From positions 22,567-86,566 of the forward strand of contig JAAYCL010000022.1 in the NCBI GenBank assembly GCA_012729785.1: DNA of 64,000 nucleotides, written 5' to 3'. Each line of letters opens with the position of its first letter. Positions within the stretch are counted from its first letter, which is position 1. A program made the position numbers and the translations under genes. This document shows positions 26,282-32,972 of this stretch, one piece after another. The stretch comes from Chlamydiota bacterium. Its GTDB lineage: Bacteria > Auribacterota > Tritonobacteria > UBA1439. Below the pieces are notes generated by a model, which made no database searches, was not told the DNA's origin, and saw nothing but the letters and a program-made list of their open reading frames with translations.

Positions 26282-27372
26282 GACCGCTCCGTCTCGCGGC
26301 CGTTCTCCTGGCGTGGTTTCTCCCCCTCGCCGCCCTCTCGCTCATCGGCGCGTGGACGCACCGCTACCACCCGGGCACCCTGCGCACCGTCGCGGCGCTC
26401 CTCCACGAAACGCGCCCCCTCCCTCGGAACGTCTTGACGCTGGGGGGGTTCGGCAGCGAGGCCGAGGCGGGGCGCTGGCGCAGGGACGGCGCCGAACTCG
26501 TTTCCCGGGAGGGGTGGGGGAGGGTGACGTTCAGGCGCGGGCCGGGTTTCCCTGGCATCCGCCTCTCCGACCGGCTGTCGGGGCCGGGGCAGGCGCGCGA
26601 CTGGTCGCCGTATCGGCGCCTTGCGTGGCGGATGCGCGTCCCGCGGTGGACGGATCGGAAGCTGATGCTGATCGTCAAGGACGCGGGGGAGCGGCGTTTC
26701 GAGCGCGGCTTCCCCCTCCCCCCCGGGGGGGAGGAGACGCGGGCGGTGGTGGACCTTGCGGAGATGGCCCCGTGGCTCGACCTCGCCCGCGTCAAGGAGG
26801 TCCACTTCTTCATGGCCAAGCCCGACGAGGAGGCCGTCGTGGAGCTGGCGGATCTGCAACTCGAGAAGGACGGCCCCCCGGGCGCGGTGCTGGGGACCCC
26901 GTTCGTCGTCTTCGAGAGACTGGATGCACCGCCGTCCGCGCGGCTCGGCCACACAATCCAGCTATCGGCCTGGCTCTCCCTCGCCCGCCCGCAGACCATC
27001 CCGTACTCCGTCTTCGTGCACCTCTATCCGGAGGCGGAAAAGGGGGTGAAGGTCCCGGCCCAGCGGGCGGGGTACATCCACCTCGAGCACGTCCCGTACC
27101 CGCCGGTCACGACCTGGCCGGTCGGCGTCCCCCGGGAGGTCGGGCCGTTCACCATCTACCTCCCGCGATACGCCCCGGCGGGGCGCTACCTCATCCGCGT
27201 CGGGCTCTTCCACACCGCCGCGGGGGGGAACGGCCCGCGCGACGTGCCGTACGGGGGCGCCTACGACTACTCCGGCAGCTTCCCGAAATGCCGCTACACC
27301 GACCCGGGGCTGGAGGATTTCGTGGTCGGGAAGATCGAGGTGGGTGAGGAGCCCGCCGGGCCTCCGTCCTGA
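26278..27372 (+). CDS. Membrane-anchored beta-sandwich protein, unknown function
   Basis: 364 residues; ATG overlaps the DUF4091 gene's stop. N-terminal membrane helix (AAVLLAWFLPLAALSLIG), a middle domain resembling a carbohydrate-binding jelly roll (WSPYRRLAWRMRVP, LVELADLQLE-like layout), and a C-terminal sandwich with EVGPFTIYLPRYAPAGRY and VGLFHTA, similar to the N-terminal domain of the preceding protein. No family name recognised. The pairing suggests a periplasmic or surface partner that binds the same glycan. No catalytic motif is seen. Confidence 0.6.
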   Translation: MRPLRLAAVLLAWFLPLAALSLIGAWTHRYHPGTLRTVAALLHETRPLPRNVLTLGGFGSEAEAGRWRRDGAELVSREGWGRVTFRRGPGFPGIRLSDRLSGPGQARDWSPYRRLAWRMRVPRWTDRKLMLIVKDAGERRFERGFPLPPGGEETRAVVDLAEMAPWLDLARVKEVHFFMAKPDEEAVVELADLQLEKDGPPGAVLGTPFVVFERLDAPPSARLGHTIQLSAWLSLARPQTIPYSVFVHLYPEAEKGVKVPAQRAGYIHLEHVPYPPVTTWPVGVPREVGPFTIYLPRYAPAGRYLIRVGLFHTAAGGNGPRDVPYGGAYDYSGSFPKCRYTDPGLEDFVVGKIEVGEEPAGPPS

Positions 27373-27386
27373 GCGGGCATTTGCCT

Positions 27387-27415
27387 TTTCCGCCGCGCCG
27401 GGCATATGGTATAGT
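27387..27415 (+). promoter_or_regulatory. Extended -10 promoter upstream of the zinc-ribbon gene
   Basis: TGG followed by TATAGT at 27410-27415 forms an extended -10 element; the -35 position (27387-27392, TTTCCG) is weak. It lies in the 84-bp gap after the glycan run and would start a separate transcript for the last three genes. Confidence 0.45.
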
Positions 27416-27456
27416 GCATATCCGGCCGCGCAGGGAAGCGGCCCGGGAGAGTGACC

Positions 27457-27816
27457 GTGAAGAAAGACAGCGCGATAGAGTTTCACTGCGTGAACGGGGA
27501 GTGCCGCCAGCTCCTCGCCTTCCCGTTCCTGTCGGCGGGGGACGAGACGAAGGTGTCCTGCCCCGCCTGCGGGCGGGAGTACGTATTCGACGCCGCGCTC
27601 TGCGGCAAGTTCCGGAAGTTCGCCCGTCTGGTCGAGGCGGTGCGCGACGCGGAGGAGATCCTCGGGGATACGCGTGTGGGCCTGGATATCCAGGGGCACT
27701 CGGTGCAGGTTCCGTACCGGATCCTCCTCACGCGGATGAACACCTTTCTCACGCTCGATATCGGGGGGGCGCGGTTCAATTTCCGGCTCCGGGTGGAACC
27801 GCTGGACGACCGCTGA
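27457..27816 (+). CDS. Small zinc-ribbon protein, unknown function
   Basis: 119 residues from a GTG at 27457, which has GGGAGA at a good distance; the GTG at 27451 is too close to it. N-terminal paired cysteines (FHCVNGEC and CPACGREY) make a treble-clef or zinc-ribbon likely; the remainder is a small alpha/beta region ending FRLRVEPLDD. Function not recognised. It precedes the chain-length protein by 69 bp and may be co-transcribed with it and the TPR gene. Confidence 0.6.
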   Translation: MKKDSAIEFHCVNGECRQLLAFPFLSAGDETKVSCPACGREYVFDAALCGKFRKFARLVEAVRDAEEILGDTRVGLDIQGHSVQVPYRILLTRMNTFLTLDIGGARFNFRLRVEPLDDR

Positions 27817-27885
27817 GCGCGGGCAGCGCGTGCGGCCGTTCGTGTGGCTTCGGGACGCTCGAACGTTCCGCCCGAAAGGGTCGTT

Positions 27886-29184
27886 GTGAAACGGTTGCTG
27901 CTCATTCTGCCGCTGTGCACGTTCGCCGGCGCCGTCCTCGGCTGGTGCCACGCCTTCATGCGCGAACCGCTCTTCCTCTGCGAGGCGACCGTGGCGGTGC
28001 GCGGCACCCCGCTCCGCCAGGGAGGGATCGCGGAGCTTCGGCGCCAGATGCTCGAGACGCCGGTGCTGATCGAGGCCGCCCGCCAGTCGGGGGGCGCGCA
28101 GAGGCGGTTGTCGGTCGAGGAGCTCACCGAGCGCGTCTGGGCCTCCGTCATCGACGAGGGCCGGATCCGGCTCGGCTACCGGGCCGGGGAACCCGGTGTC
28201 GCCGACGCGTTCGTTCGCGCATGGGTGGACAGCTTCCAGGCGGGGCGCACGCAGCTCCGCGGCGAGCACGGCCGGAAGGAGACCGCCCGTCTGAAGGAGC
28301 GCCTCGTCAAGGAGGAGGCGCTCCGCGAGAAGGCCGGTGACGCCCTCAAGGAGTTCCTCGTGGAGCAGGTGGGGGTCCCCCCCGCCGTCGCCGCCCAGAC
28401 CCTCTCGAGGCTCGCCCGCGGCGAGCGCCTGTCGCGCATCGTGGGGGGGGAGGTCGCCCGGATCGACCGGGAGCTCTCCGAGGCGGAGGAGCGTCTGCGC
28501 GCCCTCAACGCCCGGGAGGCGGCGCTCGCCGAGAGCCTCGCGCGCGAGGAGAAGTACGTGGTCACCTTCCAGCTCAGGGAGGAGAACCCCGTGGTGCGCG
28601 AGATGCAGCAGCGGCTCGCCGAGAAGCAGATGGAGCTCCAGCGCCTGAGCGTCGATTCGACCGACCGGCACCCGCTCCGCGCCCGCTACGAGCAGGAGGT
28701 CCAGAAGATCAAGGAGCTCCTGAAGGACAAGCCCGCCGACACGGTGAAGGAGCAGCGCCGCGAACTGAACCCGGTGTACAGCGACCTCGCCCTCGACCAG
28801 AGCAGGACGAAACGGGCCGCCTCGGTGCTCATGGCGCAAGTGGAGCGGCTCCGCGAGGCGCGTCTGGCCGCCGGCCGGATCGCCTCCCTCGCCGCCGCCG
28901 ACGAAAATCAAATCGGCGCGCTCGTCGGCGAGTTCCAGGCGCGGCAGAAGGCAGTCGAGAACGCGCGCGCCGTGCACGAGGACGCGCAGACGAAGTTCTC
29001 CCCGGGCGCATGGTCGGTCGGGATGGAGATCGTGGATATCGCGGCCCCCTCCATCCCGCTCAGCCAGGGGCCCCGGATGCGGATGTTGATCGCCGCCGGC
29101 GGCCTCGGCGGCGCTGTCGTGGGGCTGCTCGTCGTCGGCGCCGTCCTGCTCGTGCGCAGGCCCCCTCCGCCCGGAACCCTATGA
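27886..29184 (+). CDS. Wzz-like polysaccharide chain-length/export coiled-coil protein
   Basis: 432 residues from a GTG at 27886 with AAAGGG upstream; an earlier GTG at 27844 is less well placed. A first membrane helix at residues about 2-22, a long charged coiled-coil periplasmic region (repeated LKERLVKEEALREK-type heptads, QQRLAEKQMELQRL), and a second membrane helix near the C-terminus (GGLGGAVVGLLVVGAVLLV). This is the Wzz/GNVR/polysaccharide co-polymerase arrangement without a tyrosine-kinase domain. It would set polymer length for the upstream cluster. Confidence 0.72.
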   Translation: MKRLLLILPLCTFAGAVLGWCHAFMREPLFLCEATVAVRGTPLRQGGIAELRRQMLETPVLIEAARQSGGAQRRLSVEELTERVWASVIDEGRIRLGYRAGEPGVADAFVRAWVDSFQAGRTQLRGEHGRKETARLKERLVKEEALREKAGDALKEFLVEQVGVPPAVAAQTLSRLARGERLSRIVGGEVARIDRELSEAEERLRALNAREAALAESLAREEKYVVTFQLREENPVVREMQQRLAEKQMELQRLSVDSTDRHPLRARYEQEVQKIKELLKDKPADTVKEQRRELNPVYSDLALDQSRTKRAASVLMAQVERLREARLAAGRIASLAAADENQIGALVGEFQARQKAVENARAVHEDAQTKFSPGAWSVGMEIVDIAAPSIPLSQGPRMRMLIAAGGLGGAVVGLLVVGAVLLVRRPPPPGTL

Positions 29185-31016
29185 CCCCGCTTCGCATCCT
29201 CCTCGCCGCCGCCGCGGCGCTGGCCGTCTCCACCGATTCCGCGGACGCCCGGACCCCGCACGGTCCCCTCGGCGTCTCCCTCGACCCGCTCGCCGCGGGG
29301 ACCTCGGAGCGCGTGATCGCGGCTCCCGGGGACCCGCTCTCCGCCGATGCGCATTTCCGCCTCGGCGTCCGGTACCGCGCGCAGGCCGAGCTCGTGAAGG
29401 CGGCGGAGCAGTTCCGCCTCGCGGCCGAGCTCGCGCCGTCGGACCCCGCCGTGCACCTCAACCTCGGGATCGTTCTCGGAGAGATGGGGAGGACCGGCGA
29501 GGCGCTGGCTTCGTTCGATCGGGTGCTGGAGATCGATCCCGGGAGCCTGCCGGCCCTCTTCAACCGCGGCGTGCTCCTGATGCGGCAGGGCGCCTACGCG
29601 GAGGCGATATCCACGTTCGAGAAGGCCCTCCTCCTGGGGGGCGACAGCGTCCCGGTGCACTACAACCTCGCCGTCTGCTACGAGTACGCCGACGGCGAAC
29701 GGTACGGCCGCGGGTTCGATGCGGGCAGGAGCGCCCTCCACTACCGAAAGGTGCTCGCGGAGCAGCCCGACAACGCCATCGCGCGTTTCAATCTCGGCAT
29801 GGTCTGCCTCCACGGCGGCGACCCCGCGGGGGCGGAGCAGGAACTCTCCAAGGCCGCGGAACTCGACCCCGGAATGGCGGACGCGGCCTTCCAGCTCGGC
29901 CTCCTGATGCTCAAGAAGAAGAGCTACCGCAGCGCCTCGAGGCATCTGGGCGAGGCGCGGCGTCTCGATCCGGCACTTCCGGCCGCGGCCCCGCTCGCCG
30001 ACGCGCACGGGGGGCTGGGGCAGTTCTATCTCGACAACGCCGATTTCGGGAACGCGAAGACGCATTTCGAGGAGGCGCTCGCGCTCGACCCCGGCCGGGT
30101 GCAGGCGCTGGTCGGCCTCGGGCGCGCCGCGCGCGGCCTCGGGGACTACGCGGGTGCGGTCCGCAGCTACACGACAGCGCTCGCCTCGGACGAGGCGCTT
30201 CCGCTCAGGGGGGAGCTGGCGGACACCTATGCCGCCTGGGCCGACGACCTCGCGCGCCGGGGCGAGCACGCCGACGCCGCGGCGAAGTACGAGTACGCCC
30301 TCCGCCTGCGGCCGGACGATGCGGGCTGCCTCAAGAGGCTGGCCGCGCTCTACCGCGGCCCTCTGGAGGACGCGGGCAAGGCGATCTACCTCTATCGCAA
30401 GGCGCTCTCCTCAGGCGATCTGTCCGTCACCGCCGCGGAGGAACTCAGAAAGGAGCTCGCGGGGGCGGTGCGGGAGGGGAGGGACATCGTCGACGAGTAC
30501 CGCCTGCTTGTGGATCGGAACCCGGAGAACGCCACCCTCCGCTACAACCTCGGCGTCTTCCACCACGAGCGGAACGAGTTCGACGCCGCCGCGGAGGAGT
30601 ACAAGCGCGTGATCCGTCTCGACCCCGCCCACGGCTACGCGCACTACAACCTCGGGCTCATCTATCAGCGGAAGGGGCTGCGGAGCGCCGCGCTGCGCGA
30701 GTTCAAGCTCGCCCTGCACTTCAAGCCCGGCTACCACCGCGCGCACTACGCGCTCGGGAGGTTCTACGAGGATCTGGGGGCCCACGCCCAGGCGCGGGAG
30801 GAGTACGCGCGGGCGATCGAGAGCGCGCCGGGGTATGCGGAGGCGCACCTCGCCCTGGGGCTGCTGCTGCGCGACAGGTTGCGCGACGAAAAGGCTGCGC
30901 GGGAGCATCTCGACCGGTACCGCGAACTCAAGACCGTCACGGAGTCGGGGGGGGAGCGCGAAAACGCCGCCTCCCCCGCGAAAGCCGCATCGCCTCCGCC
31001 CGCGGAGCCGTCCTGA
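29181..31016 (+). CDS. Secreted TPR-repeat protein
   Basis: 611 residues; ATG overlaps the preceding stop (ATGA). Signal-peptide-like N-terminus (ILLAAAAALAVSTDSADA), then about a dozen TPR units of 34 residues (ALFNRGVLLMRQGAYAEAIS, HYNLGLIYQRKGL, AHYALGRFYEDLG) and a short Ala/Pro tail. Such periplasmic TPR proteins act as scaffolds in polysaccharide export or exosortase loci. Coupled to the Wzz-like gene, it is the last gene of the run. Confidence 0.78.
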   Translation: MTPLRILLAAAAALAVSTDSADARTPHGPLGVSLDPLAAGTSERVIAAPGDPLSADAHFRLGVRYRAQAELVKAAEQFRLAAELAPSDPAVHLNLGIVLGEMGRTGEALASFDRVLEIDPGSLPALFNRGVLLMRQGAYAEAISTFEKALLLGGDSVPVHYNLAVCYEYADGERYGRGFDAGRSALHYRKVLAEQPDNAIARFNLGMVCLHGGDPAGAEQELSKAAELDPGMADAAFQLGLLMLKKKSYRSASRHLGEARRLDPALPAAAPLADAHGGLGQFYLDNADFGNAKTHFEEALALDPGRVQALVGLGRAARGLGDYAGAVRSYTTALASDEALPLRGELADTYAAWADDLARRGEHADAAAKYEYALRLRPDDAGCLKRLAALYRGPLEDAGKAIYLYRKALSSGDLSVTAAEELRKELAGAVREGRDIVDEYRLLVDRNPENATLRYNLGVFHHERNEFDAAAEEYKRVIRLDPAHGYAHYNLGLIYQRKGLRSAALREFKLALHFKPGYHRAHYALGRFYEDLGAHAQAREEYARAIESAPGYAEAHLALGLLLRDRLRDEKAAREHLDRYRELKTVTESGGERENAASPAKAASPPPAEPS

Positions 31017-31122
31017 GGGGACGCCTCCGCGCCCACGGTTCGAGATCCTCCAGGCGCCTGTCGCGCGGGATTGGCGTGCACCGGACGGACGGACAGGGCG
31101 AATGAACCGTCGGGGGAAAGAT

Positions 31123-31308
31123 GTGCGGCCTCCGCCGCGATGCCGTAAGGGCGAGGCTGTTAGTACAGCCCTTCGGATACCACGTGGGCATCCTTTGCGG
31201 CGTTCCACGTCCGGCCCGGAGACCGGTCACTTCCGGCCGCGTCGGGATTCCCGTCTGTGCGTATTGGGCTGTTAACCGTGCCCTGTACGAACATGACAGA
31301 GACCGCAC
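31123..31308 (-). ncRNA. ssrS: 6S-like RNA
   Basis: Minus-strand RNA of about 186 nt (E. coli 6S is 184 nt). The 5' end GUGCGGUCUCUGU pairs with the 3' end GCGGAGGCCGCAC over 13 bp. Next to it is AUGUUCGUACAGGG, close to the AUGUUCGCAAGCGGG of E. coli 6S, and near the 3' end GGCAUCGCGGCGGAGG resembles GGCAUCUCGGAG. An inner stem ACAGCCC/GGGCUGU closes a central open region; the 3' strand can instead form its own hairpin (GGCUGU-ACUA-ACAGCC), like the rearrangements known for 6S. Transcription would start near 31308, six bases after the -10. 6S RNA sequesters sigma70 holoenzyme. Not confirmed by a covariance model. Confidence 0.7.
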
Positions 31309-31313
31309 ACCTG

Positions 31314-31342
31314 ATGGTAGGGATTTCACTCCCGCCTGTCAA
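31314..31342 (-). promoter_or_regulatory. sigma70 promoter for the 6S-like RNA
   Basis: On the minus strand TTGACA (31342-31337), a 17-bp spacer and TACCAT (31319-31314). A perfect -35 at ideal spacing immediately before the predicted RNA 5' end at 31308. Confidence 0.7.
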
Positions 31343-31495
31343 ATCTTTTCGCGATTTTTTGCGGGCCTCTTGTGCGAGAGAGAAGGTGCGCATTGTACGC
31401 CTGCGCGCCGTGCGACGTGTGCCCGCGACCATTTCGCCAACCCTCGCGAATCTCCCCTCCAAGCTTCCCGCGCCGCCGGCCCGCAGCCCCGCCTT

Positions 31496-31690
31496 TTCGC
31501 GCGCATCCGCGACGCGGCCCGGCGGCTCGCGCGCATCCACGCCGTCTCGCACGCATCCACGCCGTCTTGCGCGCATCCGCGCAGGTTCGCACGCATATCC
31601 GCCGCGGATAGGCGGCTCGCACGCACCCACGCCGTCTCGCACGCATCCGCGCCGCTGGCCGGCGGCTCGCGCGCGCCGGGCGGGGATGTA
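31496..31690. repeat. Phased array of 20-bp and 30-bp degenerate repeats
   Basis: Units start with TCGC at 31496, 31526, 31546, 31566, 31586, 31616, 31636 and 31666, giving steps of 30, 20, 20, 20, 30, 20 and 30 bp. The 20-bp unit is like TCGCACGCATCCACGCCGTC; the 30-bp unit adds ten bases ending GGCGGC that pair with GCCG just before. All steps are multiples of ten. The array lies 155-350 bp upstream of the 6S promoter (minus strand) and upstream of the small gene at 31808. The rest of 31343-31807 holds no other visible gene. Confidence 0.6.
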
Positions 31691-31807
31691 GCAGGGATGC
31701 TCGCATGAAGGGGATTTTTTGAAAATAGTTTGAAACTTTTCCCCTTTTCCCGCGACTAGTATGGTGAGCGGGGGCGCAGGGCTCCCGCCTAACGGGGAGG
31801 GGCGGTG

Positions 31808-32026
31808 ATGAAGGCGTGGGACGAGGATGCGGCCAGGAAGGCGGTGGACGAGTTCGCGTCGGTCTGGAAGGGGTTGGCCGCCGCGCAGCCGATGTTCACT
31901 GGGAGGCTCGGAACGGCGTGGAGGGACTGCTACGGGCGGTGCGGGCACAAGAGGCTCGGGCGCGTCGTGCTCGGCCAGTCCGTCGAGGAGGCGTGCAAGG
32001 CCCGCTCGGCCAAGGAAGGCGAATGA
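31808..32026 (+). CDS. Small hypothetical protein (72 aa)
   Basis: ATG at 31808 preceded by GGGGAGGGG at a normal distance. The protein starts MKAWDEDAARKAVDEF, is mostly helical and soluble in look, and has three Cys in the second half (DCYGRCGHKR, EEACKAR). Family not recognised. Upstream AT-rich DNA (31720-31765) with TTGAAA and TAGTAT could be a promoter, although the spacer of 21 bp is long. It stands alone between the two repeat arrays. Confidence 0.5.
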   Translation: MKAWDEDAARKAVDEFASVWKGLAAAQPMFTGRLGTAWRDCYGRCGHKRLGRVVLGQSVEEACKARSAKEGE

Positions 32027-32191
32027 ACCGCCCGGATCGTCCGCGGCCGACAGGCGGAATGCGCGCGGGGTGCGGGACGGATCCTCGGCGAGCCGACCGT
32101 CGAGCCTGCACGGATGCAGGAGGTTCGGGGTGCGGGGATGCGCGCCGTGCCGTTCCCGAAAGGGGCGGCTGTCAGGGGAGGGGCGGGCGGG

Positions 32192-32523
32192 GCTGAGTGC
32201 GGTCGCTCCCTGCATCCGCCCGACATCCCGCGTCGTGTCGGGGAAGGGAGGACGCCGCCCCGCGCAAGGGTGGGGCTGAGTGCGACCGCTCCCTGCATCC
32301 GCCAGACATCCCGCGTCGTGTCGGGGAGGGGAGGACGCCGCCCCGCGCAAGGGCGGTGCTGAGTGCGGTCGCTCCCTGCATCCGCCAGATATCCTGCGTC
32401 GTGTCGGGGAGGGGAGGGCGCCGCCCCGGGCAAGGGCGGGGCTGAGTGCGGTCGCTCCCTGCATCCGCCCGACATCCCGCGTCGTATCGGGGAGGGGAGG
32501 ACGCCGCCCCGCGGCGGGGGCGG
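32192..32523. repeat. Four tandem copies of an 83-bp repeat
   Basis: Copies begin GCTGAGTGCGGTCGCTCCCT (the third differs early) at 32192, 32275, 32358 and 32441, each exactly 83 bp and about 90% or more alike by eye. Copy 1 contains CCCGACA and TGTCGGG around a 10-nt loop; the other copies carry one or more mismatches in that stem. Because 83 is not a multiple of three, the open frames across it cycle through all phases and are not credible genes. It ends 61 bp before the broken tRNA-Phe. Function unknown. Confidence 0.9.
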
Positions 32524-32584
32524 GGCGGCGAAATCCTATGGCATCGTCTCCCTTCCTGTAGTATAGCGTGCGCGTTCCGGGAGT

Positions 32585-32625
32585 GCCGGGGTAGCTCAGT
32601 TGGCAGAGCGCTGCACTGAAAATGC
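32585..32625 (+). pseudogene. Truncated tRNA-Phe (5' half only)
   Basis: The first 41 nt of tRNA-Phe(GAA): acceptor strand GCCGGGG, complete D-arm, anticodon 5' strand, loop CTGAAAA and three bases of the 3' strand. After TGC the sequence leaves the tRNA, with no variable loop, T-arm or acceptor 3' strand. Compared with the intact gene at 36993 it differs at two positions (C for T in the D-loop, G for A before the anticodon stem). A TATAGC box at 32562-32567 upstream could be its old promoter. It looks like a gene cut by recombination inside the anticodon arm. Confidence 0.88.
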
Positions 32626-32630
32626 CATCC

Positions 32631-32760
32631 GACCATTTCCCATAACACCCGCCAAACAAAGCAATTACGTTCCAGCCCAACAAGTTATATCCCAAAGTTA
32701 GATAGCCATAGATGTCACTAACAACCACGTTGGGGATATGGAATGGTCAAAATTTGGTCA
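32631..32760. repeat. Left-end inverted and direct short repeats
   Basis: GACCATTTCCCATA at 32631-32644 faces TATGGAATGGTC at 32737-32748 as an imperfect inverted repeat. TGGTCA occurs twice 11 bp apart (32744-32749 and 32755-32760). They lie in AT-rich DNA just inside the broken tRNA, where recombinase arm sites or regulator sites would be expected. The 347 bp from 32626 to 32972 contains no convincing gene. Confidence 0.35.
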
Positions 32761-32786
32761 CAAATCCCGGATGCGGTTTTCCTCAA

Positions 32787-32832
32787 AATCCCCCCCCGGG
32801 GGGATTGACAGCCAGCGGGAGAGGAGTACATT
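32787..32832 (+). promoter_or_regulatory. Promoter with abutting palindrome, propeller gene 1
   Basis: TTGACA at 32805-32810, 16-bp spacer, TACATT at 32827-32832. A palindrome AATCCCCCCCCGGGGGGATT (32787-32806) runs into the -35 and could be an operator or an upstream terminator stem. The predicted leader is about 135 nt before the GTG at 32973. Confidence 0.55.
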
Positions 32833-32972
32833 GATTCGCGGAGGGGAGGTATCCCCTGTGAAGATGGGTTGTCAAAGCGAACCTGGCGCAGACTTCAGGC
32901 GCGTCATTGAAAAGGTGCGCCGTTGTCTTTTCCTGGCGGCATCTCTCGCGAATATGCCGAAAGGAGGCAGTC

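Noticed and set aside
31017..31330. RNase P RNA, tmRNA or SRP RNA at the 6S locus
   Set aside because: None of their signature sequences (GAGGAAAGTC, tag frame with GTTCGATTC, GGAAGCAGC) is present; length and ends fit 6S instead.
32192..32523. CRISPR array
   Set aside because: The 83-bp units are contiguous repeats with no unique spacers, and no cas genes are present.
32114..32648. Several open frames of 67-158 codons with repeated Arg/Pro/Gly-rich peptides on both strands
   Set aside because: They are readings of the 83-bp tandem repeat, whose length forces a frame change each copy; no ribosome sites or families.
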